Positions 8,274 to 15,686 of a DNA stretch of 16,546 nucleotides are shown piece after piece; within the stretch, counting starts at the first letter, position 1, and each line of letters starts with the position of its first letter. This stretch comes from an uncultured Oscillospiraceae bacterium (GTDB lineage: Bacteria; Bacillota; Clostridia; UBA1212; UBA1255): NCBI GenBank assembly GCA_902462635.1, contig CABQCN010000002.1:1-16546 (forward strand), written 5' to 3'. Below the pieces are notes generated by a model. It ran no database searches. It was given only the letters and a program-made list of their open reading frames with translations, and was not told the origin of the DNA. A program made the translations under genes and the position numbers.

Positions 8274-9335
8274 TTAGATCTTGAATGATTGAATGCCCAT
8301 AGCGCGCATCTCGTTGCGGATATACTGGAGCGTCAGTAGTTTTTCTTTTACTTGTTGGACGGTCAGCAGCTGCGTATTGTTGGAATTGAATTCCGTTAGC
8401 GGATTGCGTGCCGTATCCCCGTCTTTAAAATATTTATCGTAGTTCAGATCGCGTTTGTCGCAGGGAACACGGTAAAAATCCCCCAAATCTTCGGCTTGCG
8501 CGCATTCTTCATTGGTAAGAAGCGTTTCGTACAGTTTTTCTCCGTGCCGGATTCCGATGATTTTGATAGTATTCTTGTCGCCGCCAAACAATTCGCAGAC
8601 GGCCTCGGCTTGGGTCTGTATGGTACAGGCCGGCGCTTTCTGAACAAGGATATCACCGCTTCTGCCATGCTCAAACGCAAATAACACAAGATCGACAGCC
8701 TCCTCTAACGACATAATAAAGCGCGTCATGCGCGGTTCCGTTAACGTGATCGGCTGGCTGTTCCGGATCTGTTCGATCCAAAGCGGGATCACCGAACCGC
8801 GGGAACACATGACGTTTCCATAACGCGTACAGCAAATTTTCGTTTTATCCGGACTGACGGTTCTCGATTTTGCCACAATCACCTTTTCCATCATTGCCTT
8901 AGACGTTCCCATGGCATTGACCGGATAGGCCGCCTTGTCGGTCGAGAGGCAGATCACGGCCTTAACACTCTCTTCAATAGCGGCATTCAGAACGTTTTCT
9001 GTACCAAGAACATTTGTTTTAACCGCTTCAATCGGGAAAAATTCACAAGATGGGACTTGTTTGAGCGCTGCCGCATGAAAGATAAAATCAACCCCATGCA
9101 TGGCATTCCGTACGGAGGCAATATCGCGTACATCACCAATGTAAAATTTGATTTTTTCTGCCGCCTGCGGCATTTTTACCTGAAATTCATGGCGCATATC
9201 GTCTTGCTTCTTCTCGTCGCGGCTGAATATACGGATTTCTTCGATATCTGTTCGTAAGAAACGATTCAGTACGGCATTGCCGAAAGAACCCGTACCGCCG
9301 GTGATCAATAATGTTTTTCCTGTGGATAAACTCAT
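8274..9335 (-). CDS. capE: UDP-GlcNAc 4,6-dehydratase/5-epimerase, CapE/FnlA/WbjB type
   Basis: A 353-aa cytoplasmic extended SDR of the CapD/CapE/PseB group, starting the route from UDP-GlcNAc to UDP-L-FucNAc. The nucleotide loop GGTGSFG is at 13-19, FSRDEKKQDDMRHEF at 37-51, STDKAAYPVNAMG at 131-143 and RYGNVMCSRGSV at 171-182. At the catalytic YxxxK position the sequence reads MGTSK (Met142, Lys146). Met in place of Tyr is known in CapE-type enzymes, so this is a family feature and not a defect. Its neighbours capF and capG separate it from PseB (pseudaminic acid) and from flagellar homologues. The ATG is preceded by TAAGGAG, in which the rfbB stop codon is part of the ribosome-binding site (12-base gap). 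Confidence 0.93.
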   Translation of the reverse strand: MSLSTGKTLLITGGTGSFGNAVLNRFLRTDIEEIRIFSRDEKKQDDMRHEFQVKMPQAAEKIKFYIGDVRDIASVRNAMHGVDFIFHAAALKQVPSCEFFPIEAVKTNVLGTENVLNAAIEESVKAVICLSTDKAAYPVNAMGTSKAMMEKVIVAKSRTVSPDKTKICCTRYGNVMCSRGSVIPLWIEQIRNSQPITLTEPRMTRFIMSLEEAVDLVLFAFEHGRSGDILVQKAPACTIQTQAEAVCELFGGDKNTIKIIGIRHGEKLYETLLTNEECAQAEDLGDFYRVPCDKRDLNYDKYFKDGDTARNPLTEFNSNNTQLLTVQQVKEKLLTLQYIRNEMRAMGIQSFKI

Positions 9336-9347
9336 GAAATACTCTCC

Positions 9348-10367
9348 TTATCTATTTCCGTACATCTTGACATAATAATTTTGGTATTCGCCGGAAAGAA
9401 TGGTTTCCCACCATTCCCGGTGATCCTGATACCAGCGGATCGTTTTCCGGATCCCGTCGGCAAACTTCGTCTCCGGCCGCCAGCCGAGTTCTCTGCTGAT
9501 TTTGGACGGATCGATGGCATAGCGCATATCATGGCCTTTCCGGTCAGGCACGAATGTGATCAGGCGCTCCGGCTTGCCAAGTTCTTTGCAGATCAGCTTC
9601 ACGATATCGATATTTTTCATTTCATTATGGCCGCCGACATTGTAGATTTCGCCGACGCGTCCTTTGCGAAGGATCAAATCGATTGCTTTACAGTGGTCTT
9701 CCACATACAGCCAGTCTCGCACATTCCGTCCCTCGCCGTAGACCGGCAGCGGCTTATCGTGCAATGCGTTTGCGATCATCAGCGGAATCAGCTTCTCCGG
9801 AAAATGGTACGGCCCGTAATTGTTGGAACACCGGCTGAGCGTGACGGGCAATCCGTAGGTGCGGTGGTATGCGAGCACAAGCAGGTCTGCGGCAGCCTTG
9901 GAGCTGCTGTAGGGACTGCTGGTATGGAGCGGCGTTTCTTCCGTAAAGAACAAGTCCGGCCTGTCCAGCGGCAAATCACCGTAAACTTCATCGGTAGAAA
10001 TCTGATGATACCGTTCGATCCCGTACTTGCGGCAGGCATCCATCAGGACTGCCGTACCCATGATATTCGTCTGCAGGAATACGCCCGGGTCCTCGATAGA
10101 ACGGTCGACATGGCTTTCCGCCGCAAAGTTGACCAGGATATCGGGATGTTCTTCCTCGAATAGCTGATATACCGCATCCCGGTCGCAGATATCGGCCTTC
10201 ACAAAACGAAAATTTGGATTTTCTAGAGCGGATGTAAGCGTAGACAGGTTGCCTGCGTAGGTCAATTTATCCAAACAGATTACGCGGTAATCCGGATATT
10301 TTTCTAACAGATAGAAGATAAAATTGCTTCCGATAAAGCCTGCGCCGCCCGTTACGATGATCGTCAT
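9348..10367 (-). CDS. rfbB: dTDP-glucose 4,6-dehydratase
   Basis: It converts dTDP-glucose to dTDP-4-keto-6-deoxyglucose using bound NAD+. At 339 aa it is a normal RmlB length. I see GGAGFIG (7-13), the DKLTYAGNL segment (33-41), AAESHVDRSI (82-91), catalytic Thr125-Asp126-Glu127 in STDEVYG, Tyr153 and Lys157 in YSSSK, SRCSNNYGPYHFPEKLIP, and GEGRNVRDWLYVEDHC in the substrate half. The rfbA stop TAA directly abuts this ATG (TAAATG), and the GGAGG ribosome-binding site lies inside rfbA, so expression is probably coupled. Its product feeds RfbC and/or the DegT aminotransferase encoded just upstream. Confidence 0.97.
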   Translation of the reverse strand: MTIIVTGGAGFIGSNFIFYLLEKYPDYRVICLDKLTYAGNLSTLTSALENPNFRFVKADICDRDAVYQLFEEEHPDILVNFAAESHVDRSIEDPGVFLQTNIMGTAVLMDACRKYGIERYHQISTDEVYGDLPLDRPDLFFTEETPLHTSSPYSSSKAAADLLVLAYHRTYGLPVTLSRCSNNYGPYHFPEKLIPLMIANALHDKPLPVYGEGRNVRDWLYVEDHCKAIDLILRKGRVGEIYNVGGHNEMKNIDIVKLICKELGKPERLITFVPDRKGHDMRYAIDPSKISRELGWRPETKFADGIRKTIRWYQDHREWWETILSGEYQNYYVKMYGNR

Positions 10368-11240
10368 TTATTTTGCCTCCTTAGAAAGCGAAAGGAGATA
10401 CTGCCCGTATTCCGTCATTTTCAAATGTTCTCCGATCGCCGATAATTGCTCCGTGGTAATAAACCCGCGGCGCCATGCAATCTCTTCGATACACGAAACA
10501 TAAAATCCCTGTCTGTCCTGTACCGCTTCCACAAATTCGGCGGCTTTCAGCATGCCTTGCGGCGTCCCCGTATCCAGCCAGGCCATACCGCGTCCGAGCA
10601 GCTGTACATGCAGCTCTCCTCTTTCGAGATAGGCATTATTTACGGCCGTAATTTCGATTTCACCGCGGACAGACGGCCGGACCTGTTTCGCGATATCGAC
10701 GACGCGGTGATCATAGAAATACAAACCCGGCACGGCATAATTTGATTTCGGATTTCGCGGCTTTTCTTCAATGGAAAGAACTTTACGTTCCTGATTGAAT
10801 TCGACTACGCCAAAAGAACGCGCGTCTTTTACGGGATAACCGAAAATCGTCGCACCCGTTTTATGCTCCATAGCCTTACCGAGCACTTTCGTCATATCCT
10901 GACCGTAAAATACGTTATCGCCAAGAATCAGGCAGACGTTGTCGCCGCCGATGAATTTTTCTCCCAGTATGAACGCGTCCGCAAGACCGCGCGGCGTTTG
11001 CTGTACTTGATAGGTGATGGAAATCCCGATCTGGCTTCCATTTCCGAAAAGTTTTTGATACGCCGGCGTATCGTCCGGTGTGGAGATGATTAAAATATCC
11101 TTTATGCCGGCAAGCAGCAGCACGGAAAGGGGATAATAGATCAGCGGCTTATCGTAGATCGGAAGTAATTGCTTGGATACCGTCTTTGTCATCGGATACA
11201 GGCGTGTTCCTCTGCCCCCGGCAAGAATGATTCCTTTCAT
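10368..11240 (-). CDS. rfbA: glucose-1-phosphate thymidylyltransferase
   Basis: It couples dTTP and glucose-1-phosphate to dTDP-glucose, the first dTDP-sugar step. The 290-aa length is standard. The signature [20 protein letters not shown] (8-27) is canonical, followed by [21 protein letters not shown] (80-90) for nucleotide binding, LGDNVFYG (105-112), [27 protein letters not shown] and AWLDTGTP (about 221-228). It starts 16 bases after the aminotransferase stop with AAGGAG upstream. It is separate from the smaller nucleotidyltransferase at 3538-4278, which lacks these RmlA-specific segments. No anomalies are visible. Confidence 0.97.
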   Translation of the reverse strand: MKGIILAGGRGTRLYPMTKTVSKQLLPIYDKPLIYYPLSVLLLAGIKDILIISTPDDTPAYQKLFGNGSQIGISITYQVQQTPRGLADAFILGEKFIGGDNVCLILGDNVFYGQDMTKVLGKAMEHKTGATIFGYPVKDARSFGVVEFNQERKVLSIEEKPRNPKSNYAVPGLYFYDHRVVDIAKQVRPSVRGEIEITAVNNAYLERGELHVQLLGRGMAWLDTGTPQGMLKAAEFVEAVQDRQGFYVSCIEEIAWRRGFITTEQLSAIGEHLKMTEYGQYLLSLSKEAK

Positions 11241-11256
11241 GCTTCCGTACGCTCCT

Positions 11257-12366
11257 TTACTTTAAAATAATATTGCATATGCGATCGACTTCTTCAGTGG
11301 TCAAATCGGCAAAGATCGGCATCGTAAGAACGCATTCGGCCGCATGCTTGGCAACAGGCGTATTTTTTACGGAAAAACCGTATTTGTCGATATAGCAGCC
11401 CAGTTCACTGGTCAACGGATAAAAATATTTTCGGGCAAAAATATTTTCTTTCGCAAGCTTATCCTGGATTTCATTGCGGTTCATGTGATACCCGTCAAAG
11501 AATACAGGAAAGTAAGAATAATTCTGTGTGACGTCCTTCTGCGGAGAGATCAATTGGATACCCTTTACGCCATCCAATCTTTCCCGATAGCGTTCCGCAG
11601 CTTTCTTCCGTTTCATGATTTCTTCATCGATCTTTCTGAGATTGCATAGCCCCATAGCTGCTTCAAACTCATTCATGCGGGCATTGGTACTGACATAGTC
11701 GACGGATTCATGGCTTGTAAAGCCAAAATTTATCAAATGGTCAATTTTGGAAAATATTTCCGCATCATGAAAAGCGGTGATACCGCCTTCAATTGTATGG
11801 AACACCTTCGTTGCATGGCAACTAAACATAGACGCATCCCCATAATTTGCGATCCCTTTCCCGCCAATGGATACGCCGAATGCGTGCGCCGCATCATAAA
11901 TGACTTTCAAGTCAAATTTTTTAGCAATTTTTTCGATATTCATGACATCACAGGCATATCCGTAAACGTGTGTAGCAACAATTGCACATGTTTTATCGGT
12001 AATGTAATTTTCCAATTGCTCTGTATCGATTGTATAATCTCGCTCATTTACATCGCAGAACACCGGAGTCAAACCGTTCCGGACAATGGCGTGCGTTGTG
12101 GAACAATGGGTATACGGCGTGGTTATGACTTCTCCCTGTAAGTCAAATGCATTAATAGAAACTTCAAGCGCAACATGCCCGTTCGCAAACAGAGACACAT
12201 GCGCAACGCCCAGATATTCCTGCAATTCTTCCTCAAATTTTTTATGTTTCACCCCGCGATTTGAAAGCCAGCGACTGTCCCATAACTCTTTTATTTCATT
12301 ACAGTATTCCTCAAAATCCGGCATAGAGGAACGAGTTACATTAATGATATCCTTATTCTTTTCCAT
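11257..12366 (-). CDS. DegT/DnrJ/EryC1 PLP-dependent sugar aminotransferase, VioA-like
   Basis: A 369-aa fold-type I aminotransferase that would transfer an amino group from glutamate to a keto-sugar nucleotide. I see [13 protein letters not shown] (33-45), [17 protein letters not shown] (78-94), DAAHAFG with PLP-ring Asp158, and [15 protein letters not shown] (181-195) with the Schiff-base Lys187. The HATKVF.T.EGG form and the LTPVF and DAAHAFGV context resemble VioA, which makes dTDP-4-amino-4,6-dideoxyglucose. Lying between rfbC and rfbA, it most likely acts at C4 of an RfbB or RfbB/RfbC product. I chose the second ATG because AAGGAG lies 8 bases before it; an upstream in-frame ATG at 12387 has no such site. 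Codon use is notably AT-rich. The exact sugar product is uncertain. Confidence 0.9.
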   Translation of the reverse strand: MEKNKDIINVTRSSMPDFEEYCNEIKELWDSRWLSNRGVKHKKFEEELQEYLGVAHVSLFANGHVALEVSINAFDLQGEVITTPYTHCSTTHAIVRNGLTPVFCDVNERDYTIDTEQLENYITDKTCAIVATHVYGYACDVMNIEKIAKKFDLKVIYDAAHAFGVSIGGKGIANYGDASMFSCHATKVFHTIEGGITAFHDAEIFSKIDHLINFGFTSHESVDYVSTNARMNEFEAAMGLCNLRKIDEEIMKRKKAAERYRERLDGVKGIQLISPQKDVTQNYSYFPVFFDGYHMNRNEIQDKLAKENIFARKYFYPLTSELGCYIDKYGFSVKNTPVAKHAAECVLTMPIFADLTTEEVDRICNIILK

Positions 12367-12374
12367 GATAAACA

Positions 12375-12380
12375 CTCCTT
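12375..12380 (-). promoter_or_regulatory. ribosome-binding site fixing the aminotransferase start
   Basis: AAGGAG on the minus strand lies 8 bases before ATG 12366. The alternative ATG at 12387 lies upstream of this site, so the shorter protein beginning MEKNKD is preferred. Confidence 0.7.
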
Positions 12381-12444
12381 GTATCATTCAGCTTTACAGA
12401 CGATGCAATGTCCGTCCGCATCATTTACTTGTTCGGGAACCGTT

Positions 12445-12990
12445 TCAATAATTACAATCACTTTCGCAAAGAAACGGCGCGTTTCTATCTTTATCGGATA
12501 AAATGACGTCTGGTATCGTCCAGTCGATATGAATAGAAGGATCATTATATCTAATAGAACGGTCCTCTTTCGGACTGTACGGATTGTCAGCGAAGTATTC
12601 AATTGCAGAATTGTCTTCAATAGAAATTACGCCATGTGCGAAACCGCGTGGGATATATAGCTGTCTTTTATTTTGGGCCGACAATTCAACAGAAACATAT
12701 TGTAAATATGTTTCTGAATTTTTCCGCAAATCGACTGCATAATCCATGACTCTGCCAGCAATGCAGCGAACGATTTTTGCCTGCGCCATCGGATCGTTCT
12801 GAAAATGAAGTCCTCGTATCGTACCTTTCTTTTTGGAAAAAGCGCAATTTTCCTGCACAGGGACAAAGTGTATTCCGTTTGCTTCTAAAGTATTTATGTT
12901 GAATGCCTCATAAAAATATCCTCTGTCATCCGTAAATATTTTAGATTCAATGATTTTTACCTCTTTAATATCCGTAGTAATGATTTGCAT
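12445..12990 (-). CDS. rfbC: dTDP-4-dehydrorhamnose 3,5-epimerase family protein
   Basis: A 181-aa cupin of the RmlC family. It would epimerise C3 and C5 of dTDP-4-keto-6-deoxyglucose to the L-rhamno form. The key residues fall at the canonical numbering: His62 in RGLHFQ, Lys72 in QAKIVR and Tyr132 in IEYFADNPYSP; Asp168 in LSDKDRNAP is the probable partner of His62. The opening FTDDRGYFYEAFN and the PRGFAHG loop (114-120) are also typical. The start with AAGGAG 9 bases upstream is preferred over the in-frame ATG at 13035, which has no such site. Gaps of 77 and 78 bases flank it. It is AT-rich (near 30% GC in several 60-base stretches). Because rmlD is absent and an aminotransferase follows, its final product may not be L-rhamnose. 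Confidence 0.93.
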   Translation of the reverse strand: MQIITTDIKEVKIIESKIFTDDRGYFYEAFNINTLEANGIHFVPVQENCAFSKKKGTIRGLHFQNDPMAQAKIVRCIAGRVMDYAVDLRKNSETYLQYVSVELSAQNKRQLYIPRGFAHGVISIEDNSAIEYFADNPYSPKEDRSIRYNDPSIHIDWTIPDVILSDKDRNAPFLCESDCNY

Positions 12991-12999
12991 TTCAATTTT

Positions 13000-13005
13000 C
13001 TCCTT
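13000..13005 (-). promoter_or_regulatory. ribosome-binding site fixing the rfbC start
   Basis: AAGGAG on the minus strand lies 9 bases before ATG 12990. The longer frame from 13035 adds a lysine-rich, non-family lead and is not preceded by a comparable site. Confidence 0.7.
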
Positions 13006-13067
13006 GCGTTTAGAAACTGTTTTAATAAAAAACACGATGAAATATTTTTATAGGACATCAGATCATT

Positions 13068-14342
13068 TCAAACCGTCAAACCGTAAATTGCCGGAACCAT
13101 CAGGATAATGACCAAATAGGCTAAGATATCAAAAAATATCGAGTACTTGAAATAATCGTTGAATTTATATCCCGCCGTCATCGACATCCCAAGCGTGGAA
13201 CTTGCAAGGGGACAGCTCAAAGCCACTCCTGATGCGATCGTAATGCCAAATGCAAAGGCATATGTATTCAGTCCCATACCGGGCGCGATGGCCAGTATAA
13301 TCGGCAATACGATCAGGATCGCAGTCGAATTGGATATAAATTGACTCGTCACCTGTACGAGCAGAACGAGAATACAGAATAGAAGGAAAGGACGGATGGA
13401 ATCTCCGATCATGCTGCCGAATCCCTTTGCGATTAAATCCGTGCCTCCGGCAGCCTCCAGCGCTTTGGCAAGTCCCAGGCAGCCCGCAAGACGTCCGACG
13501 ATATTCCAATTTACGGATAAAATCGCTTTTTTCTGTGTAATACAACCTGTAATAATGCAGAGCAGCGCAGCCGCACTGCTGGTAATTGCCAAAGGAAACC
13601 ATTCCGTAATATACAATACGACCGTTACCGTAAAAATACATGCAATAAGAATCATCTTTTTCTTACTGTAATTCTTTTTATTTTGCATGATGGGTTCATA
13701 TTCTTCTAGACTTTCTTCTCTGTTTCCCCATATTTTTTCGCCTCTTATTCTTCCGATAAAGAGACAATAAAAGAGTCCCAGTACGATCAGAACGCCTCCG
13801 ACCAGAGAAAAGTCGAACGTTTTAAACATTCTGACGCCTGCTTCTTCCAACAGCCCTTGCGCTGTCAACTGCTGTGTAGAGCCTACCAGCGTGGACGCTC
13901 CCCCGATCACACAGCCATATGCGATTGGCATAATCAGATTTTTGGCTTTTATATTGGCATTAGAAATCGATAATCCCATGATGATCGGGATGAAAATTGC
14001 AAGAACTGCGGAATTGGTCAAGAACGCGGACATGAATGCCGAAGCCAGATATGTACCGACAATCAGCTTTGTTTCCGAACCGTGCGATACTTTGACGATC
14101 CATGCGCCGATTGTTGCAGCCAAACCGGTTTCGGATATAGCGGCCCCGATAATCATTACGCCGATTGTCAGGATTACCGTACTGGAAGCAAACTGGCCGA
14201 ATGCGGTTTTAAATTCACAGACGCCGAAAAGGACCATCAGTACGCATCCAAGAATCGCCGTCGTCGCCATAGGAAGCTTGTCCCAGATAAATAATGCGAT
14301 ACATGCAATGAATATAATTAACGATAGAACAGGCGGACTCAT
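13068..14342 (-). CDS. SLC13/DASS-type anion (carboxylate or sulfate) transporter
   Basis: A 424-aa polytopic inner-membrane protein with about ten hydrophobic segments in two repeated halves. Each half carries a conserved clamp-like motif: AFLTNSAVLAIFIPI (about 106-120) and QFISNSTAILIVLPI (334-348). The second contains the SNT signature of divalent anion:sodium symporters. GGASTLVGS (147-155) and GVALSCPLASSTLGM (372-386) match the substrate-loop regions of the family. The start overlaps the upstream ATP-grasp stop as ATGA, with an AAGGAAA element in the ligase gene, so it is made together with the ligase. Such a transporter is unexpected in a sugar-nucleotide locus. It could import a carboxylate or amino-acid-like substrate for the ligases, or sulfate. 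The substrate cannot be read from sequence. ArsB/ion-transporter superfamily membership is secure. Confidence 0.88.
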   Translation of the reverse strand: MSPPVLSLIIFIACIALFIWDKLPMATTAILGCVLMVLFGVCEFKTAFGQFASSTVILTIGVMIIGAAISETGLAATIGAWIVKVSHGSETKLIVGTYLASAFMSAFLTNSAVLAIFIPIIMGLSISNANIKAKNLIMPIAYGCVIGGASTLVGSTQQLTAQGLLEEAGVRMFKTFDFSLVGGVLIVLGLFYCLFIGRIRGEKIWGNREESLEEYEPIMQNKKNYSKKKMILIACIFTVTVVLYITEWFPLAITSSAAALLCIITGCITQKKAILSVNWNIVGRLAGCLGLAKALEAAGGTDLIAKGFGSMIGDSIRPFLLFCILVLLVQVTSQFISNSTAILIVLPIILAIAPGMGLNTYAFAFGITIASGVALSCPLASSTLGMSMTAGYKFNDYFKYSIFFDILAYLVIILMVPAIYGLTV

Positions 14343-15652
14343 GACAGGTATTTCCTTTTTGTATCTGCATTCACGATGTAATTTTTGATTTTAGAGCGTT
14401 CCACTTTACCGAACATTAAATCATGATTTTCCGCATCATATACTTTTAAGTTCTCCTGTATATATCGAATCAAGTTTCGCAGATCAGGAGTGTTCTTTCC
14501 GATGAGATCGATTTCGGCAAATCTCTGGTTGACGTTATATGAGGCGGCAACCGTATCACCGACGTCATATTTCGGAAACACGCTTATGATCCCGTCGCGG
14601 GAAGTCAGATCTCCGAGTCCTTCGATCCGGTGAATGCGGCCGGGCGCGATTGTAGGGAAAAGAAGCGCAATCCGCTTATCTTTTATCAGGACGCTATCCC
14701 TAGGTAATGATTTACGGGAAAATTCTCCGTGCAGGGCGTATTCGACGAGCATTTTCATTATGTCGATCCCAAATATTTCACGATACAAGTTTTCGTAGTC
14801 GCCGCCGGGGAATCTCATGCCGGGATCAAAAAAACGTATCTTATCGCCATCCACAAGTCCCTGCATAAAAACGGGGCCGTTTTTGATGCCAAGTTTTTTA
14901 TACATGGCAACGACTTTCTCGTGTACTTGGTTTAAATACATATCGGTATGGACCGAAGGCGATACGGTGCAAATACCGACTTTTTCAAGATGTAAAGCAG
15001 CGTCTCCCAAATGCCGGTCGGCAGTCCTTAAAAGATACGCTTCGCCATCAATAAAAAAGTAAGTGACCTGGAATTCGTCTTTCCCGCCAAGATAGCGTTC
15101 GATGATAACGTCGCCATTCGAAGCTTCTTTGCGTGCAAATTCCAATGCGGTCCGAACCTCCGCGGCAGAATTGCAAATCGTAAGGCCGCGGGAACCGCGG
15201 CTATCGACAGGTTTTACAAATACGGGATATTCTACCGCACTGTCTTGCCCATCTGCTGTAAAAATATCTATGGGATACTCCGGGATCGTATCGACGCCGT
15301 TTTCCCGGCATAACTTCTTAAACGTACGTTTATCCGTAAGCGTAAAGTATTGCTTTTCTTCTCCAAAGCATGGCAGGCCGAGCCTGCGGCATATTTCGCC
15401 GTACGGCCTCTGGCAGGGATCGATATAACCGTGTAAAATACCGTCTACGTGTTCTCTCTTACAAAAATCGACGATTGCATCGACATCTTTGATATTGTAC
15501 ATCAATGACTGATCCGCGATTTTTTTTGCCGGCGATTCTTCGAGGTAATCCGTTACGATCACATATACCCCCAGTTCTTTTGCCGCGCGTACCATTTTGC
15601 AATGCTGATGCGTTCCGCCGAGTATGAGTAACTTTTTATTTGTAAAATTCAT
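14339..15652 (-). CDS. ATP-grasp ligase (carboxylate-amine ligase-like), full length
   Basis: A 437-aa ATP-grasp protein. A Rossmann-like N-domain begins LLILGGTHQHCK (8-19); the ATP-grasp lid and core follow with VFVKPVDSRGSRG (144-156), DVIIERYLGGKDEF (181-194) and DGDKIRFFDPGMRFPGGD (268-285). A C-terminal domain with GRIHRIEG follows, the layout of PurK/PurT/PylC-like enzymes. The usual E-x-N metal pair reads Asp276-Pro-Gly, so its metal site is non-standard or belongs to a divergent subfamily. The family joins a carboxylate to an amine via an acyl phosphate. The ATG at 15652 is chosen for its AAGGGGGA site. An in-frame ATG at 15694, overlapping the upstream gene by 8 bases and also preceded by GGAG, remains possible (451 aa). 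The end overlaps the transporter start. Substrates are unknown. Confidence 0.85.
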   Translation of the reverse strand: MNFTNKKLLILGGTHQHCKMVRAAKELGVYVIVTDYLEESPAKKIADQSLMYNIKDVDAIVDFCKREHVDGILHGYIDPCQRPYGEICRRLGLPCFGEEKQYFTLTDKRTFKKLCRENGVDTIPEYPIDIFTADGQDSAVEYPVFVKPVDSRGSRGLTICNSAAEVRTALEFARKEASNGDVIIERYLGGKDEFQVTYFFIDGEAYLLRTADRHLGDAALHLEKVGICTVSPSVHTDMYLNQVHEKVVAMYKKLGIKNGPVFMQGLVDGDKIRFFDPGMRFPGGDYENLYREIFGIDIMKMLVEYALHGEFSRKSLPRDSVLIKDKRIALLFPTIAPGRIHRIEGLGDLTSRDGIISVFPKYDVGDTVAASYNVNQRFAEIDLIGKNTPDLRNLIRYIQENLKVYDAENHDLMFGKVERSKIKNYIVNADTKRKYLS

Positions 15653-15656
15653 ATAA

Positions 15657-15664
15657 TCCCCCTT
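15657..15664 (-). promoter_or_regulatory. ribosome-binding site supporting the ATP-grasp start at 15652
   Basis: AAGGGGGA on the minus strand ends 4 bases before ATG 15652 and pairs well with the 16S rRNA tail if one G-U pair is allowed. It favours the shorter protein beginning MNFTNKK over the overlapping ATG at 15694. Confidence 0.5.
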
Positions 15665-15686
15665 TGAATTTTCAGTCGTACAGATA

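Noticed and set aside
9381..10163. 260-aa plus-strand frame opposite rfbB
   Set aside because: It is a shadow of rfbB with no family signature and no ribosome-binding site that I could see.
12367..12387. Upstream ATG at 12387 for the aminotransferase
   Set aside because: The AAGGAG site lies between it and the ATG at 12366, and no site precedes 12387.
12991..13067. Promoter or terminator between the transporter gene and rfbC
   Set aside because: The gap has A/T runs and a TATAAA, but I found no -35 at a proper distance and no stable stem before the T-rich stretch.
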